Shown here piece by piece: positions 1 through 5,645 of a DNA stretch of 5,645 nucleotides. The stretch spans positions 1 through 5,645 of the forward strand of contig DTWD01000156.1 of assembly GCA_012963185.1 (NCBI GenBank), written 5' to 3'. This DNA comes from Acidobacteriota bacterium. Lineage in GTDB: Bacteria; Acidobacteriota; Vicinamibacteria; Vicinamibacterales; UBA8438. How positions within the stretch are numbered: the first letter of the stretch is position 1; each line of letters starts with the position of its first letter. Under the pieces are notes generated by a model. It made no database searches and had not been told where the DNA came from. It worked only from the letters and a program-made list of their open reading frames with translations. The position numbers and the translations under genes are program-made.

Positions 1-1
1 G

Positions 2-1225
2 ATGAATTCACTGTTCCAGGATGGTGCGACGATCGGGTGGCTCTTTGGCGAGAGCTTCATGGTCGACCACGCGCGTCGCTCGGTTGTTCCTGAGCGTCTT
101 GCCGACATGCTTATAAATAAGGCTGGTGAGTCGATAACGGCGCAGAACTACTACGACTACACCCACTTTAGTGACAACTTGATGACCGATGATGAAATCA
201 AAGAGTTGCCAAAGGTGTGGATCGTTGGTGGGGATGGCGGTATGGGCGACATCGGCTATCAAAACGTATCGAAGGTGATGCTGCAGAACCGTCCGAATGT
301 AAAAGCGGTGATGCTCGATACGCAGGTTTATTCAAATACGGGTGGTCAGAATTCCGACTCGACGCCGATGTTGGGGGGTGGTGACATGAACTCCTTTGGT
401 GCGGCTACTCAGGGTAAGGCGGTTGAGAAAAAGACTGTAGCTGAAACGTTTCTCGCTGGTCACGGATCTCCCTTCGTGTCGCAGATTTCGATCGCTAATG
501 CGCCGAAATTTTTCAGAGCTATCCTTGACGCGCTTGAGTATCGTGGGACTGGTTTTCTCCAGTGCTTTACGACGTGCCAGCCGGAGCACGGGGTGGGTGA
601 CGACATGGCTCTTGATCAGGCGCAACGTGTTAGAGATTCACGTGGGGCTCCCGAGTTCGTTTTCAATCCAGCGTTTGGTGAGACCTATGAAGAGGCACTT
701 GACCTCAAGGGCAACCCCCATGCTGATAAGGATTGGTACACGACGAAATTCAAGAGTACGGGTGAGAAATATCGTTACACCGTGGCGCATTGGTGTGCAA
801 CCGAAGCCCGTTTCCGGAATCACCTTAAACGCATCAAGGACGAAAGTAAGATCGAAGGCATGATCCCGCTCGAAAATATGCTCCTTCGGATTACTCAGCA
901 GGATGTCGTCCACCGTTATCACCTCATTTCCGAGCACAGAGCTTTTGTTCCGGACTTTGGAGTGTTCGCGAAGGTGCCAGGGCCGGACGGGAAGCCTCAA
1001 GTTGTTGCGTTGTCACGACAACTGGTGCTGTTCTGTGTGGAGCGTCGAAAGGCCTGGCGACTGCTGCAGAGTAAGGCCGGTATTGTGAACAAGGAATATA
1101 TTGCTCAACGTGCGCTCCTGACCGACGTGGATGCCGGGACGCTGTCCAAAGACGAGTTCTTTTCTCGTGCGGAGGAACTGTTCGAAGAACGCCTACTTGG
1201 ACCGGCTGCGGCTGTATCTGCATAG
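2..1225 (+). CDS. nifJ: Pyruvate (2-oxoacid):ferredoxin/flavodoxin oxidoreductase, C-terminal part (5' truncated)
   Basis: This is the C-terminal 407 residues of a single-chain enzyme that normally has about 1,200 residues. The family decarboxylates pyruvate (or a related 2-oxoacid) with CoA to acetyl-CoA and CO2 and reduces ferredoxin or flavodoxin in the cytoplasm. Seen here: the entry NSLFQD, like the family's NSLFEDNAEFG just before the thiamine diphosphate (TPP) domain; the TPP/Mg motif GDGGMGDIGY (residues 77-86); the highly diagnostic DTQVYSNTGGQ (106-116); a KK pair at 143-144; and TTCQPEHG (191-198), where Cys192 matches the family's SPC-x-x-HG cysteine that ligates the TPP-proximal 4Fe-4S cluster. 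The ATG at position 2 is internal, not a start, because the transketolase-like, CoA-binding and two-cluster ferredoxin domains lie upstream of the window. Oddities: GDGG replaces the usual GDGW, and about 120 residues (285-407) extend past the normal end. The family is certain; the exact substrate is not, so the symbol is provisional. Confidence 0.9.
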   Translation: MNSLFQDGATIGWLFGESFMVDHARRSVVPERLADMLINKAGESITAQNYYDYTHFSDNLMTDDEIKELPKVWIVGGDGGMGDIGYQNVSKVMLQNRPNVKAVMLDTQVYSNTGGQNSDSTPMLGGGDMNSFGAATQGKAVEKKTVAETFLAGHGSPFVSQISIANAPKFFRAILDALEYRGTGFLQCFTTCQPEHGVGDDMALDQAQRVRDSRGAPEFVFNPAFGETYEEALDLKGNPHADKDWYTTKFKSTGEKYRYTVAHWCATEARFRNHLKRIKDESKIEGMIPLENMLLRITQQDVVHRYHLISEHRAFVPDFGVFAKVPGPDGKPQVVALSRQLVLFCVERRKAWRLLQSKAGIVNKEYIAQRALLTDVDAGTLSKDEFFSRAEELFEERLLGPAAAVSA

Positions 1226-1265
1226 CAAAACAAACGCAGTCGATTATTGGTCTATGAGGTTTTAG

Positions 1266-1284
1266 AGCAGCGCCTTTCGTTGCT
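1266..1284 (+). terminator. Weak hairpin in the convergent gap, possible terminator
   Basis: The 64-bp gap between the two convergent stop codons contains AGCAGCG, a 5-nt loop and CGTTGCT, giving a 7-bp stem with one G-U pair in plus-strand RNA. It is followed only by ATCTTCT rather than a clear U run, so it is at best a weak intrinsic terminator for the upstream oxidoreductase. Read on the minus strand, the wobble becomes a C-A mismatch and no U tract follows. Confidence 0.25.
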
Positions 1285-1289
1285 ATCTT

Positions 1290-2951
1290 CTACGGCGATT
1301 CTTTGACTAATTGCTCGGCGGTCGCGTAGATCGGCCTTATATCTATTGGGATATTGGTGAGTCGATCGAGCATGACCTGAACTTCAGGCCGAACGACGCC
1401 AAGCTTCTCAAGCATTTCTTGAGCTTCTTTGTAGTTCCCCTCCGCCTGTATGGTCATTATGCGACTCGTAAGTGTTTCAACTGCTGACGGAATACGATCG
1501 TGATTGACTTGGAATGTTCCGTCAGGACTTACGGTGACGGCTCCGGTGTCCAAGAACGTATTAAGTTGGATTGCGACGCCACGGCCGTGAGCTTCATTAA
1601 TACCGAATCTGATGGAACGAAACGTTGATGCTAGAAAAGTTGTGTATATCGATCGTTCCAGAGAGCGATCGACTACGCCCTTATCAATCAAGCGTTGTAG
1701 GGCCCAGAGTCCAGAGATATCCGCTTTTGCTTCTTCGATCGTACTGTAGGTTTCCTGCAGAACTTGTCGGACGGTGGTTGGCTGATTATCTATCTGGATC
1801 GAGTGCGGGCCGAGTCCGTGCATCAGTTCGTGCATCAGGATATGTGTGAAAAATGCGTCGAATGATACGTCCGACCGTTCTTGTGGTGAGAGGGCGACCA
1901 TCGTGATTGGTTTCAAGATGTGGTCAAACTTGGCTTGTTGTACATTCTTTAGCATCACGCGCTTTGATCCCTTATCGCGAATGACGCGTTCGTCATTGGG
2001 AAGGTTGAACGCTGCTGTTTGGACACCGCTGTTTGCATCGCCTGCGGTGAAGACCACATTGACCACGCGAATGGGCGCAAGTACCCCTAACTGTGGATCC
2101 CGATAATCTGGATGCACTGGAAGGTTATCTTCTAGTTCTTGTAGTTCATTGCTGAACCGTGACAGTTGAGCTGTTTCGATGTCATCTCGAATGGTGACGA
2201 AGGCGTCGAATGCGGCTTTATAGTTGAACCATTCATCTTCATAGACCTCATACGGGCCGATCGTGGGTTCGATACGGGAATCAAGTTCCATCCAGGCGAT
2301 GTCACTGTCGTAATACTCATTTGAGCGAAATGCTGTGGCCCGAGCTTCAAGGTATTTTTTTAGTGAGGGTTTAGTAGTGAGCGCTGCAGCTTCGCGTAGG
2401 TAAGTAGCCGCTAGATCAAGTGGTCCTTGGTATTCCAAGTTATACGGCACTGCCTGAAGCGAACCGTTTGCATCGCGTCGAATGGTCGTAAAAAAACCTG
2501 TTGCCTTGCGGCGGTCACTATCTGAGAGGCCATCGATCCATGCTGTTATTTCTTCCCGTGTCGCGTCGGTCGGGTAGTAGCCTGCGCCTTTCGGTTTTTC
2601 AGGCACGCCGGCAACAAAAGGTCTGTTTTCTTCGAGTCGTGACCAGGGGCCTTTGTTGATGAGGAAGAAATCGAGAACGTCGCGGCCTGCTTGGCTCTGG
2701 TTATTCTGGAGCTGTAGCAGTAACGAGGGATTTCCGGTCCACACCTGCTCGAGAAACAGACCGTCCATAATTTGGGCAGCCTTGAGAATTCTTACCAAAG
2801 CAGCACGTTCTGACTCGGGGAGTCCGTCGATGTCAGCCGTAATGTCAACAGGAATGAACAATGGAACCATTGGATTTGATAATTGCTGACCTTGCACCAG
2901 ACCCGTAAGTAACAATAGGTTCACACCTACTGCCGTAAGCGTGCGTTTCAT
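1290..2951 (-). CDS. Exported M49-like (dipeptidyl-peptidase III family) zinc metallopeptidase
   Basis: This complete 553-residue protein probably removes dipeptides from peptides outside the cytoplasm. The chosen ATG (2949-2951) opens a textbook Sec signal: MKR, hydrophobic core LTAVGVNLLLLTGLV, and a likely cut after VQG (residue 21). An in-frame ATG at 3036-3038 would add 29 non-signal-like residues and run into the divergent lpd gene, so it was not used. Family blocks, in order: NKGPWSRLEENRPF (99-112), GYYPTDATREE (124-134), IGPYEVYEDEWFNYKAAF (231-248) and FNLPNDERV (315-323). The zinc site is HELMHGLG (His374, Glu375, His378), followed by EEAKAD (406-411), the usual position of the third zinc ligand and its partner acid. 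Canonical DPP III is about 700 residues, cytosolic, and has the hexapeptide HExxGH. This one is shorter, exported, and has a pentapeptide HExxH, as reported for the Caldithrix abyssi enzyme. Zinc dependence is well supported; dipeptidyl specificity is inferred from the family. Confidence 0.85.
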   Translation of the reverse strand: MKRTLTAVGVNLLLLTGLVQGQQLSNPMVPLFIPVDITADIDGLPESERAALVRILKAAQIMDGLFLEQVWTGNPSLLLQLQNNQSQAGRDVLDFFLINKGPWSRLEENRPFVAGVPEKPKGAGYYPTDATREEITAWIDGLSDSDRRKATGFFTTIRRDANGSLQAVPYNLEYQGPLDLAATYLREAAALTTKPSLKKYLEARATAFRSNEYYDSDIAWMELDSRIEPTIGPYEVYEDEWFNYKAAFDAFVTIRDDIETAQLSRFSNELQELEDNLPVHPDYRDPQLGVLAPIRVVNVVFTAGDANSGVQTAAFNLPNDERVIRDKGSKRVMLKNVQQAKFDHILKPITMVALSPQERSDVSFDAFFTHILMHELMHGLGPHSIQIDNQPTTVRQVLQETYSTIEEAKADISGLWALQRLIDKGVVDRSLERSIYTTFLASTFRSIRFGINEAHGRGVAIQLNTFLDTGAVTVSPDGTFQVNHDRIPSAVETLTSRIMTIQAEGNYKEAQEMLEKLGVVRPEVQVMLDRLTNIPIDIRPIYATAEQLVKESP

Positions 2952-2953
2952 CC

Positions 2954-2965
2954 TTACTATAGTAA
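2954..2965. repeat. Perfect 12-bp palindrome TTACTATAGTAA between divergent starts
   Basis: The sequence TTACTATAGTAA reads identically on both strands and occupies nearly half of the 25-bp gap between the peptidase and lpd start codons. It presents the -10-like hexamer TATAGT on each strand (2958-2963 plus, 2961-2956 minus). It could be a shared symmetric -10 element driving both genes or a small operator. No good -35 is visible for the lpd direction (2935-2940 is GTAAGC). Confidence 0.5.
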
Positions 2966-2983
2966 TGTAGACGCCGATGTCAC
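2954..2983 (-). promoter_or_regulatory. Candidate sigma70-type promoter for the M49-like peptidase, inside the divergent gap
   Basis: On the minus strand, GTGACA (2983-2978, five of six matches to TTGACA) and TATAGT (2961-2956) are separated by 16 bp. The expected transcription start falls at about the ATG (2951-2949), so the transcript would be leaderless or nearly so; AAGG directly abuts the ATG and is too close to act as a normal ribosome-binding site. The -35 box overlaps the first codons of lpd. The spacing and match are good, but the short distance to the start codon makes the call tentative. Confidence 0.35.
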
Positions 2984-4410
2984 AGAGGACGCACACCGCC
3001 GACGTTGTTGTCATTGGTGGAGGTCCAGCCGGGTACACGGCTGCGTTCCTTGCTTCCGATCGCGGAATGTCGGTTACGCTGATCGACGAAGCGCCACGCC
3101 CGGGCGGCGTTTGCGCTTATCGCGGTTGCATACCCTCAAAGGCACTTTTGCACGCGGCCAAGGTTCTGAATGATGCTAGAGACGCCTCTGTTTTTGGGGT
3201 GTCATTCGGTCCGCCTTCCATTGACGTCGATCGTTTGCGTGGGTGGAAGAACGACGTGGTTTCGAAACTCACAGGGGGTCTCGCTCAACTTTCAAAGCAA
3301 CGTGGTATCACATATATCCAAGGACGAGCGACATTTACCAGCAGTCAAACGCTTGCCGTAGATTTGGACGATGATTCGTATCTGCCAGCAGTAATTGGTT
3401 TTAGATACGCAATTATCGCGACCGGTTCCCGTCCTTCGAAACCGCCGGCGCTGATTCTTGACGATGCGCGGGTTCTTGATTCAACGTCCGCTCTGGAACT
3501 GGAGGAGATTCCGTCTTCGCTGCTCGTTGTCGGAGGTGGCTACATTGGTCTTGAACTCGGGACCGTCTATGCGGCCCTTGGAACGGCCGTTACCTTGGTT
3601 GAGTTGACGAAAGGTCTCCTGCCCGGTGCAGATGCCGATCTTGTTCGTGTACTAGAGCGTCGTGTCGGTCGGATAGCGGAAGCTATTTATCTTGAGACAC
3701 AAGTAGCAGGACTTACGGTGGCTACTGACGGAATTGACGTGTCCTTAAAGGATGTAAACGGGAGTGTGCGCATGGAACGTTTCAAAAAGGTGCTGATTGC
3801 TGTGGGCCGACAGCCGAATTCAGACCTTGTCGGACTTGAGAACACAGTCGTGAGTAGAGACGGCGATGGCTTCATTGTGGTAGATACACAGTGTCGAACC
3901 GCGGAAAGTTCGATTTTTGCAATCGGTGACGTCTCAGGGGAACCGATGCTAGCACACAAGGGATTTGCAGAAGCGCGTGTCGCTGTTGAGGCTATTGCTG
4001 GCCATCCGTCTGCATTCGAACCGAGAGCTATTCCGGCGGTGGTTTTCACGGATCCAGAAGTCGCATGGTGTGGTTTAACCGAGGATGGGGCCACTGCAAT
4101 CGGACGAAAGGTTGCGGTGGCGAAGTTTCCTTGGGGGGCATCCGGTCGTGCGCTTACACTGAATCGACCCGAGGGGTTTACAAAATTGGTTGTCGACCCA
4201 GAAACGAAACAGATAGTAGGTGTCGGTATTGTTGGTGTTGGGGCAGGTGAATTAATCGCCGAAGGAGTGGTCGCCGTTGAAATGGGCATGACGGTGTCTG
4301 ATATGAAAATGTCCATACATCCGCATCCGACCGTGTCCGAGACGTTCGGGGAAGCAGCCGAACTTTTCTTCGGTGAATGCACGCACGTTTATAAGCCTAA
4401 AAAGTCTTAG
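2977..4410 (+). CDS. lpdA: Dihydrolipoyl dehydrogenase (E3), E. coli Lpd type
   Basis: This complete 477-residue flavoprotein re-oxidises dihydrolipoamide on the E2 or H subunits of 2-oxoacid dehydrogenases and the glycine cleavage system, passing electrons through FAD to NAD+; it is a cytoplasmic homodimer. Seen in order: FAD-binding GGGPAG (14-19); the redox disulfide GGVCAYRGCIPSK with Cys46 and Cys51; IIATGSRP (146-153); NAD-binding GGGYIG (186-191); the second FAD motif AIGDVSG (315-321); AHKGFAEA (326-333); FPWGASGRAL (384-393); and the catalytic pair in HPHPTVSE (His450, Glu455). Length and blocks follow E. coli Lpd closely from end to end, which excludes mercuric or glutathione reductase. 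AYR between the redox cysteines replaces the usual LNV. The ATG at 2977 puts the FAD motif at the usual distance; no clear Shine-Dalgarno precedes it, and the nearest upstream ATG (2965) runs straight into a stop. It diverges from the peptidase gene and converges on the udg-lipA pair. Confidence 0.96.
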   Translation: MSQRTHTADVVVIGGGPAGYTAAFLASDRGMSVTLIDEAPRPGGVCAYRGCIPSKALLHAAKVLNDARDASVFGVSFGPPSIDVDRLRGWKNDVVSKLTGGLAQLSKQRGITYIQGRATFTSSQTLAVDLDDDSYLPAVIGFRYAIIATGSRPSKPPALILDDARVLDSTSALELEEIPSSLLVVGGGYIGLELGTVYAALGTAVTLVELTKGLLPGADADLVRVLERRVGRIAEAIYLETQVAGLTVATDGIDVSLKDVNGSVRMERFKKVLIAVGRQPNSDLVGLENTVVSRDGDGFIVVDTQCRTAESSIFAIGDVSGEPMLAHKGFAEARVAVEAIAGHPSAFEPRAIPAVVFTDPEVAWCGLTEDGATAIGRKVAVAKFPWGASGRALTLNRPEGFTKLVVDPETKQIVGVGIVGVGAGELIAEGVVAVEMGMTVSDMKMSIHPHPTVSETFGEAAELFFGECTHVYKPKKS

Positions 4411-4565
4411 CTTTCGAAAATGAGGTATGGCTGCGAAGGCAGTCGCTTATTCAAAATCAGGAACCCACGCGCCTTGGCCCGTACCACCGCGCTATCTGAC
4501 TCATTAGCCTTTGATGATTTGAAACAAAGACATCCAAAGTCGAATCATAATTTGAAGACTTTAGG
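4411..4565. other. Convergent intergenic gap after lpd, no gene seen
   Basis: These 155 bp separate the stop codons of lpd (plus) and the uracil-DNA glycosylase (minus). I find no convincing protein or RNA gene. An open frame on the plus strand (4420-4647) has no family resemblance and runs into the glycosylase in antisense. The right end carries hairpin-forming sequence, listed separately. Confidence 0.6.
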
Positions 4566-4571
4566 TTATTT
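4534..4571 (+). terminator. Candidate terminator hairpin for lpd
   Basis: CCAAAGTC (4534-4541) pairs with GACTTT-A-GG (4557-4565), giving 8 bp with one bulged A and a 15-nt loop. On the plus strand it is followed by TTATTT, a short U-rich stretch. The large loop and modest GC content make it a weak intrinsic terminator; its placement, downstream of lpd and before the convergent gene, fits the role. Confidence 0.25.
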
Positions 4572-5252
4572 CAACAAGGTTCTGACTTGTTGGAATACAT
4601 CCGAGAGCATGTTTGCTGTTAGCTTTCCGGTGTTGGTATTTTGCTGACTTGGATGATACGAGGCTACGAGTGCCGGTCCTAGGCCTTTGGTCTCGTCGAA
4701 AACGAGTCCGTGCGCGAAGCGAGGCTTGGGTTTTGGCCTAACGCCGTGTGTGGCCAGGAGTCTCCAGTAGGCATCACAGGCAATTTTCCCCAGCGCTACA
4801 ATTATTTGTACGTTTCTCAATGTCTTTAGTTCATCTTCCAAAAAATGTTCGCAATTATGGATTTCACGTTTTGTCGGTTTGTTTTCTGGGGGCGCGCAGC
4901 GTACGACGGCATTGATGTATACGTCGGTAAGTTTGAGGCCGTCTTTTAAATGTGTGGAGGATGGTTGGTTCGCAAAACCGGCATCGTGCAGTGCACGGAA
5001 AAGAAAATCACCAGATTTGTCACCGGTAAATACTCGTCCTGTACGATTGGCGCCGTGTGCAGCTGGAGCGAGCCCAATGACTAGCACGCGAGCACGCCGG
5101 TCCCCAAACCCTGGCACGGGTTTTCCCCAATAACTTTCATCTCTAAAGGCAGCTCGTTTTTGTCGGGCAACACGGGCGCAATAGGCTCGAAGTCTCGGAC
5201 AGCGCTGACACGAAATAACCTGACGTTTTATCGTTGACAGTGTCGTGAGCAT
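4566..5252 (-). CDS. udgB: Type-5 (UDGb) iron-sulfur uracil-DNA glycosylase
   Basis: This complete 228-residue DNA-repair enzyme hydrolyses the N-glycosidic bond of uracil (and, in this family, other deaminated bases such as hypoxanthine) to start base-excision repair. Four cysteines fit the 4Fe-4S cluster: Cys15 and Cys18 in CQRC, Cys119 in VRCAPP, and Cys134. Motif A reads GLAPAAHGANRTGRVFTGD (60-78), the wording specific to family 5; Asp78 corresponds to the acidic residue proposed as catalytic in Thermus UDGb. The second motif is HPSQQN (200-205). Length matches the family, and no key residue is missing. The ATG at 5250-5252 leaves the usual short lead before CxxC. No Shine-Dalgarno is visible. 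lipA ends only 12 bp upstream on the same strand, so co-transcription and perhaps translational coupling are likely. The 3' end, including the stop, forms one arm of an inverted repeat. Confidence 0.95.
   Translation of the reverse strand: MLTTLSTIKRQVISCQRCPRLRAYCARVARQKRAAFRDESYWGKPVPGFGDRRARVLVIGLAPAAHGANRTGRVFTGDKSGDFLFRALHDAGFANQPSSTHLKDGLKLTDVYINAVVRCAPPENKPTKREIHNCEHFLEDELKTLRNVQIIVALGKIACDAYWRLLATHGVRPKPKPRFAHGLVFDETKGLGPALVASYHPSQQNTNTGKLTANMLSDVFQQVRTLLK
4567..4597. repeat. 12-bp inverted repeat (hairpin) spanning the glycosylase stop codon
   Basis: The arms TATTTCAACAAG (4567-4578) and CTTGTTGGAATA (4586-4597) pair over 12 positions with one T-G wobble, around a 7-nt loop; the inner seven pairs are perfect. 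No U tract follows on either strand, so it is not a classic intrinsic terminator. Its position at the junction of two convergent genes suggests a 3'-end stabilising or pausing structure. In plus-strand RNA the wobble is tolerated; in minus-strand RNA it becomes C-A. Confidence 0.4.
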
Positions 5253-5264
5253 TGGTAGTTGAGG

Positions 5265-5645
5265 TTAAGCCGAACAACTTGCAGAGGACAACTCGGCGGC
5301 ATTGGCCTGCTCGTGCGCATGGTACGAACTGCGAACTAGCGGCCCAGATTCAACATGTCGAAATCCAAGCTCAGACGCGTGTTCCTGAAGCATTTGGAAT
5401 TCATCAGGATGGTAGTACCTAGCAGCCGGAAGATGCGCGATAGACGGACGCAGATATTGGCCGATCGTGAGGATACTGCAGTCTGCTTCGCGTAAATTGC
5501 TCATCGTGATGAACAGCTCTTCGTGCGATTCACCGAGTCCTACCATGATTCCCGATTTTGTGGGAATGGAAGGGTGATATCGGTGTGACTTTTTAAGTAA
5601 ATCCAATGCCCTGCTGTACCGTCCTCCTGGACGTGCCACTCGATA
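5265..5645 (-). CDS. lipA: Lipoyl synthase, C-terminal part (5' truncated by window edge)
   Basis: The last 126 residues of a radical-SAM enzyme that inserts two sulfurs into octanoyl groups carried on lipoyl domains, completing lipoate synthesis in the cytoplasm. The fragment aligns with E. coli LipA through ARPGGRYSRALDLL, PTKSGIMVGLGE (5529-5564), ILTIGQYLRPS, HLP, the RYYHPDEF region, and the invariant RSSYH (5319-5333), whose serine ligates the auxiliary 4Fe-4S cluster that donates sulfur. The radical-SAM CxxxCxxC and the N-terminal auxiliary-cluster cysteines lie beyond the window. The GTG at 5637-5639 is an internal valine, because homology continues upstream of it. The gene ends with a short tail rich in Ser and Ala, then 12 bp before the glycosylase. 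Its closeness to lpd fits a lipoate-dependent dehydrogenase neighbourhood. Confidence 0.96.
   Translation of the reverse strand, partial: YRVARPGGRYSRALDLLKKSHRYHPSIPTKSGIMVGLGESHEELFITMSNLREADCSILTIGQYLRPSIAHLPAARYYHPDEFQMLQEHASELGFRHVESGPLVRSSYHAHEQANAAELSSASCSA

Noticed and set aside
2..4. ATG at the left edge as the start of the oxidoreductase gene
   Set aside because: The encoded NSLFQD segment matches the interior of the family just before the TPP domain, so the gene continues upstream.
638..1000. 120-codon minus-strand open frame within the oxidoreductase gene
   Set aside because: It is an antisense shadow with no recognisable domain and no upstream signals.
2952..3038. Upstream in-frame ATG giving a 582-residue peptidase
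   Set aside because: The extra 29 residues are not signal-like, overlap lpd by 62 bp in antisense, and push a clear Sec signal away from the N-terminus.
3687..4382. 231-codon open frame antisense to lpd
   Set aside because: It lies wholly inside the well-supported lpd gene, its Ser/Thr/Pro-rich translation resembles no family, and such shadows are common opposite coding sequence.
4440..4510. tRNA-like wording on the minus strand (AGCGCGGTGGTA, later GGGTTC)
   Set aside because: The two blocks are too close together, the T-loop is not GTTCRANYC, and no acceptor stem pairs around them.
4420..4647. Small plus-strand open frame of 75 codons after lpd
   Set aside because: No family resemblance, no ribosome-binding site, and its 3' part is antisense to the glycosylase.
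5637..5639. GTG as the lipA start codon
   Set aside because: The open frame and LipA homology (LipA-like YRV-ARPG) continue to the window edge, so this is an internal valine.

Overview
The window is about 50% GC and is densely coded. It holds five protein genes, two of them cut by the window edges, with no RNA gene, mobile element or CRISPR array that I can support. The products point to a Gram-negative-type bacterium that has both a single-chain 2-oxoacid:ferredoxin oxidoreductase and lipoate-dependent dehydrogenase machinery, plus an exported metallopeptidase. An Acidobacteriota-like or related environmental lineage is possible, but this is a guess from gene content; there is no phylogenetic marker here.

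Layout from left to right. Positions 2-1225 (+) are the last third of a pyruvate:ferredoxin oxidoreductase-type enzyme (thiamine diphosphate domain) with an unusually long C-terminal tail. It converges across 64 bp on 1290-2951 (-), a complete exported M49-like (dipeptidyl-peptidase III-like) zinc peptidase. That gene diverges, across only 25 bp containing a perfect 12-bp palindrome, from 2977-4410 (+), a complete dihydrolipoyl dehydrogenase of the E. coli Lpd type. A 155-bp convergent gap with hairpin-forming sequence follows. Then come 4566-5252 (-), a complete type-5 (UDGb) iron-sulfur uracil-DNA glycosylase, and 12 bp upstream of it on the same strand the C-terminal part of lipoyl synthase LipA (5265-5645), probably in one transcript.

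Working together: LipA builds the lipoyl cofactor on the E2/H subunits of 2-oxoacid dehydrogenases and the glycine cleavage system, and Lpd re-oxidises it, so their neighbourhood makes functional sense. The oxidoreductase at the left edge performs a comparable oxidative decarboxylation but passes electrons to ferredoxin or flavodoxin. The peptidase and the glycosylase look unrelated to this metabolism. I see no convincing novel multi-gene system. The items most worth a second look are the C-terminal extension of the oxidoreductase, the exported short-form M49 peptidase with an HExxH pentapeptide, and the symmetric palindrome in the very short divergent gap.
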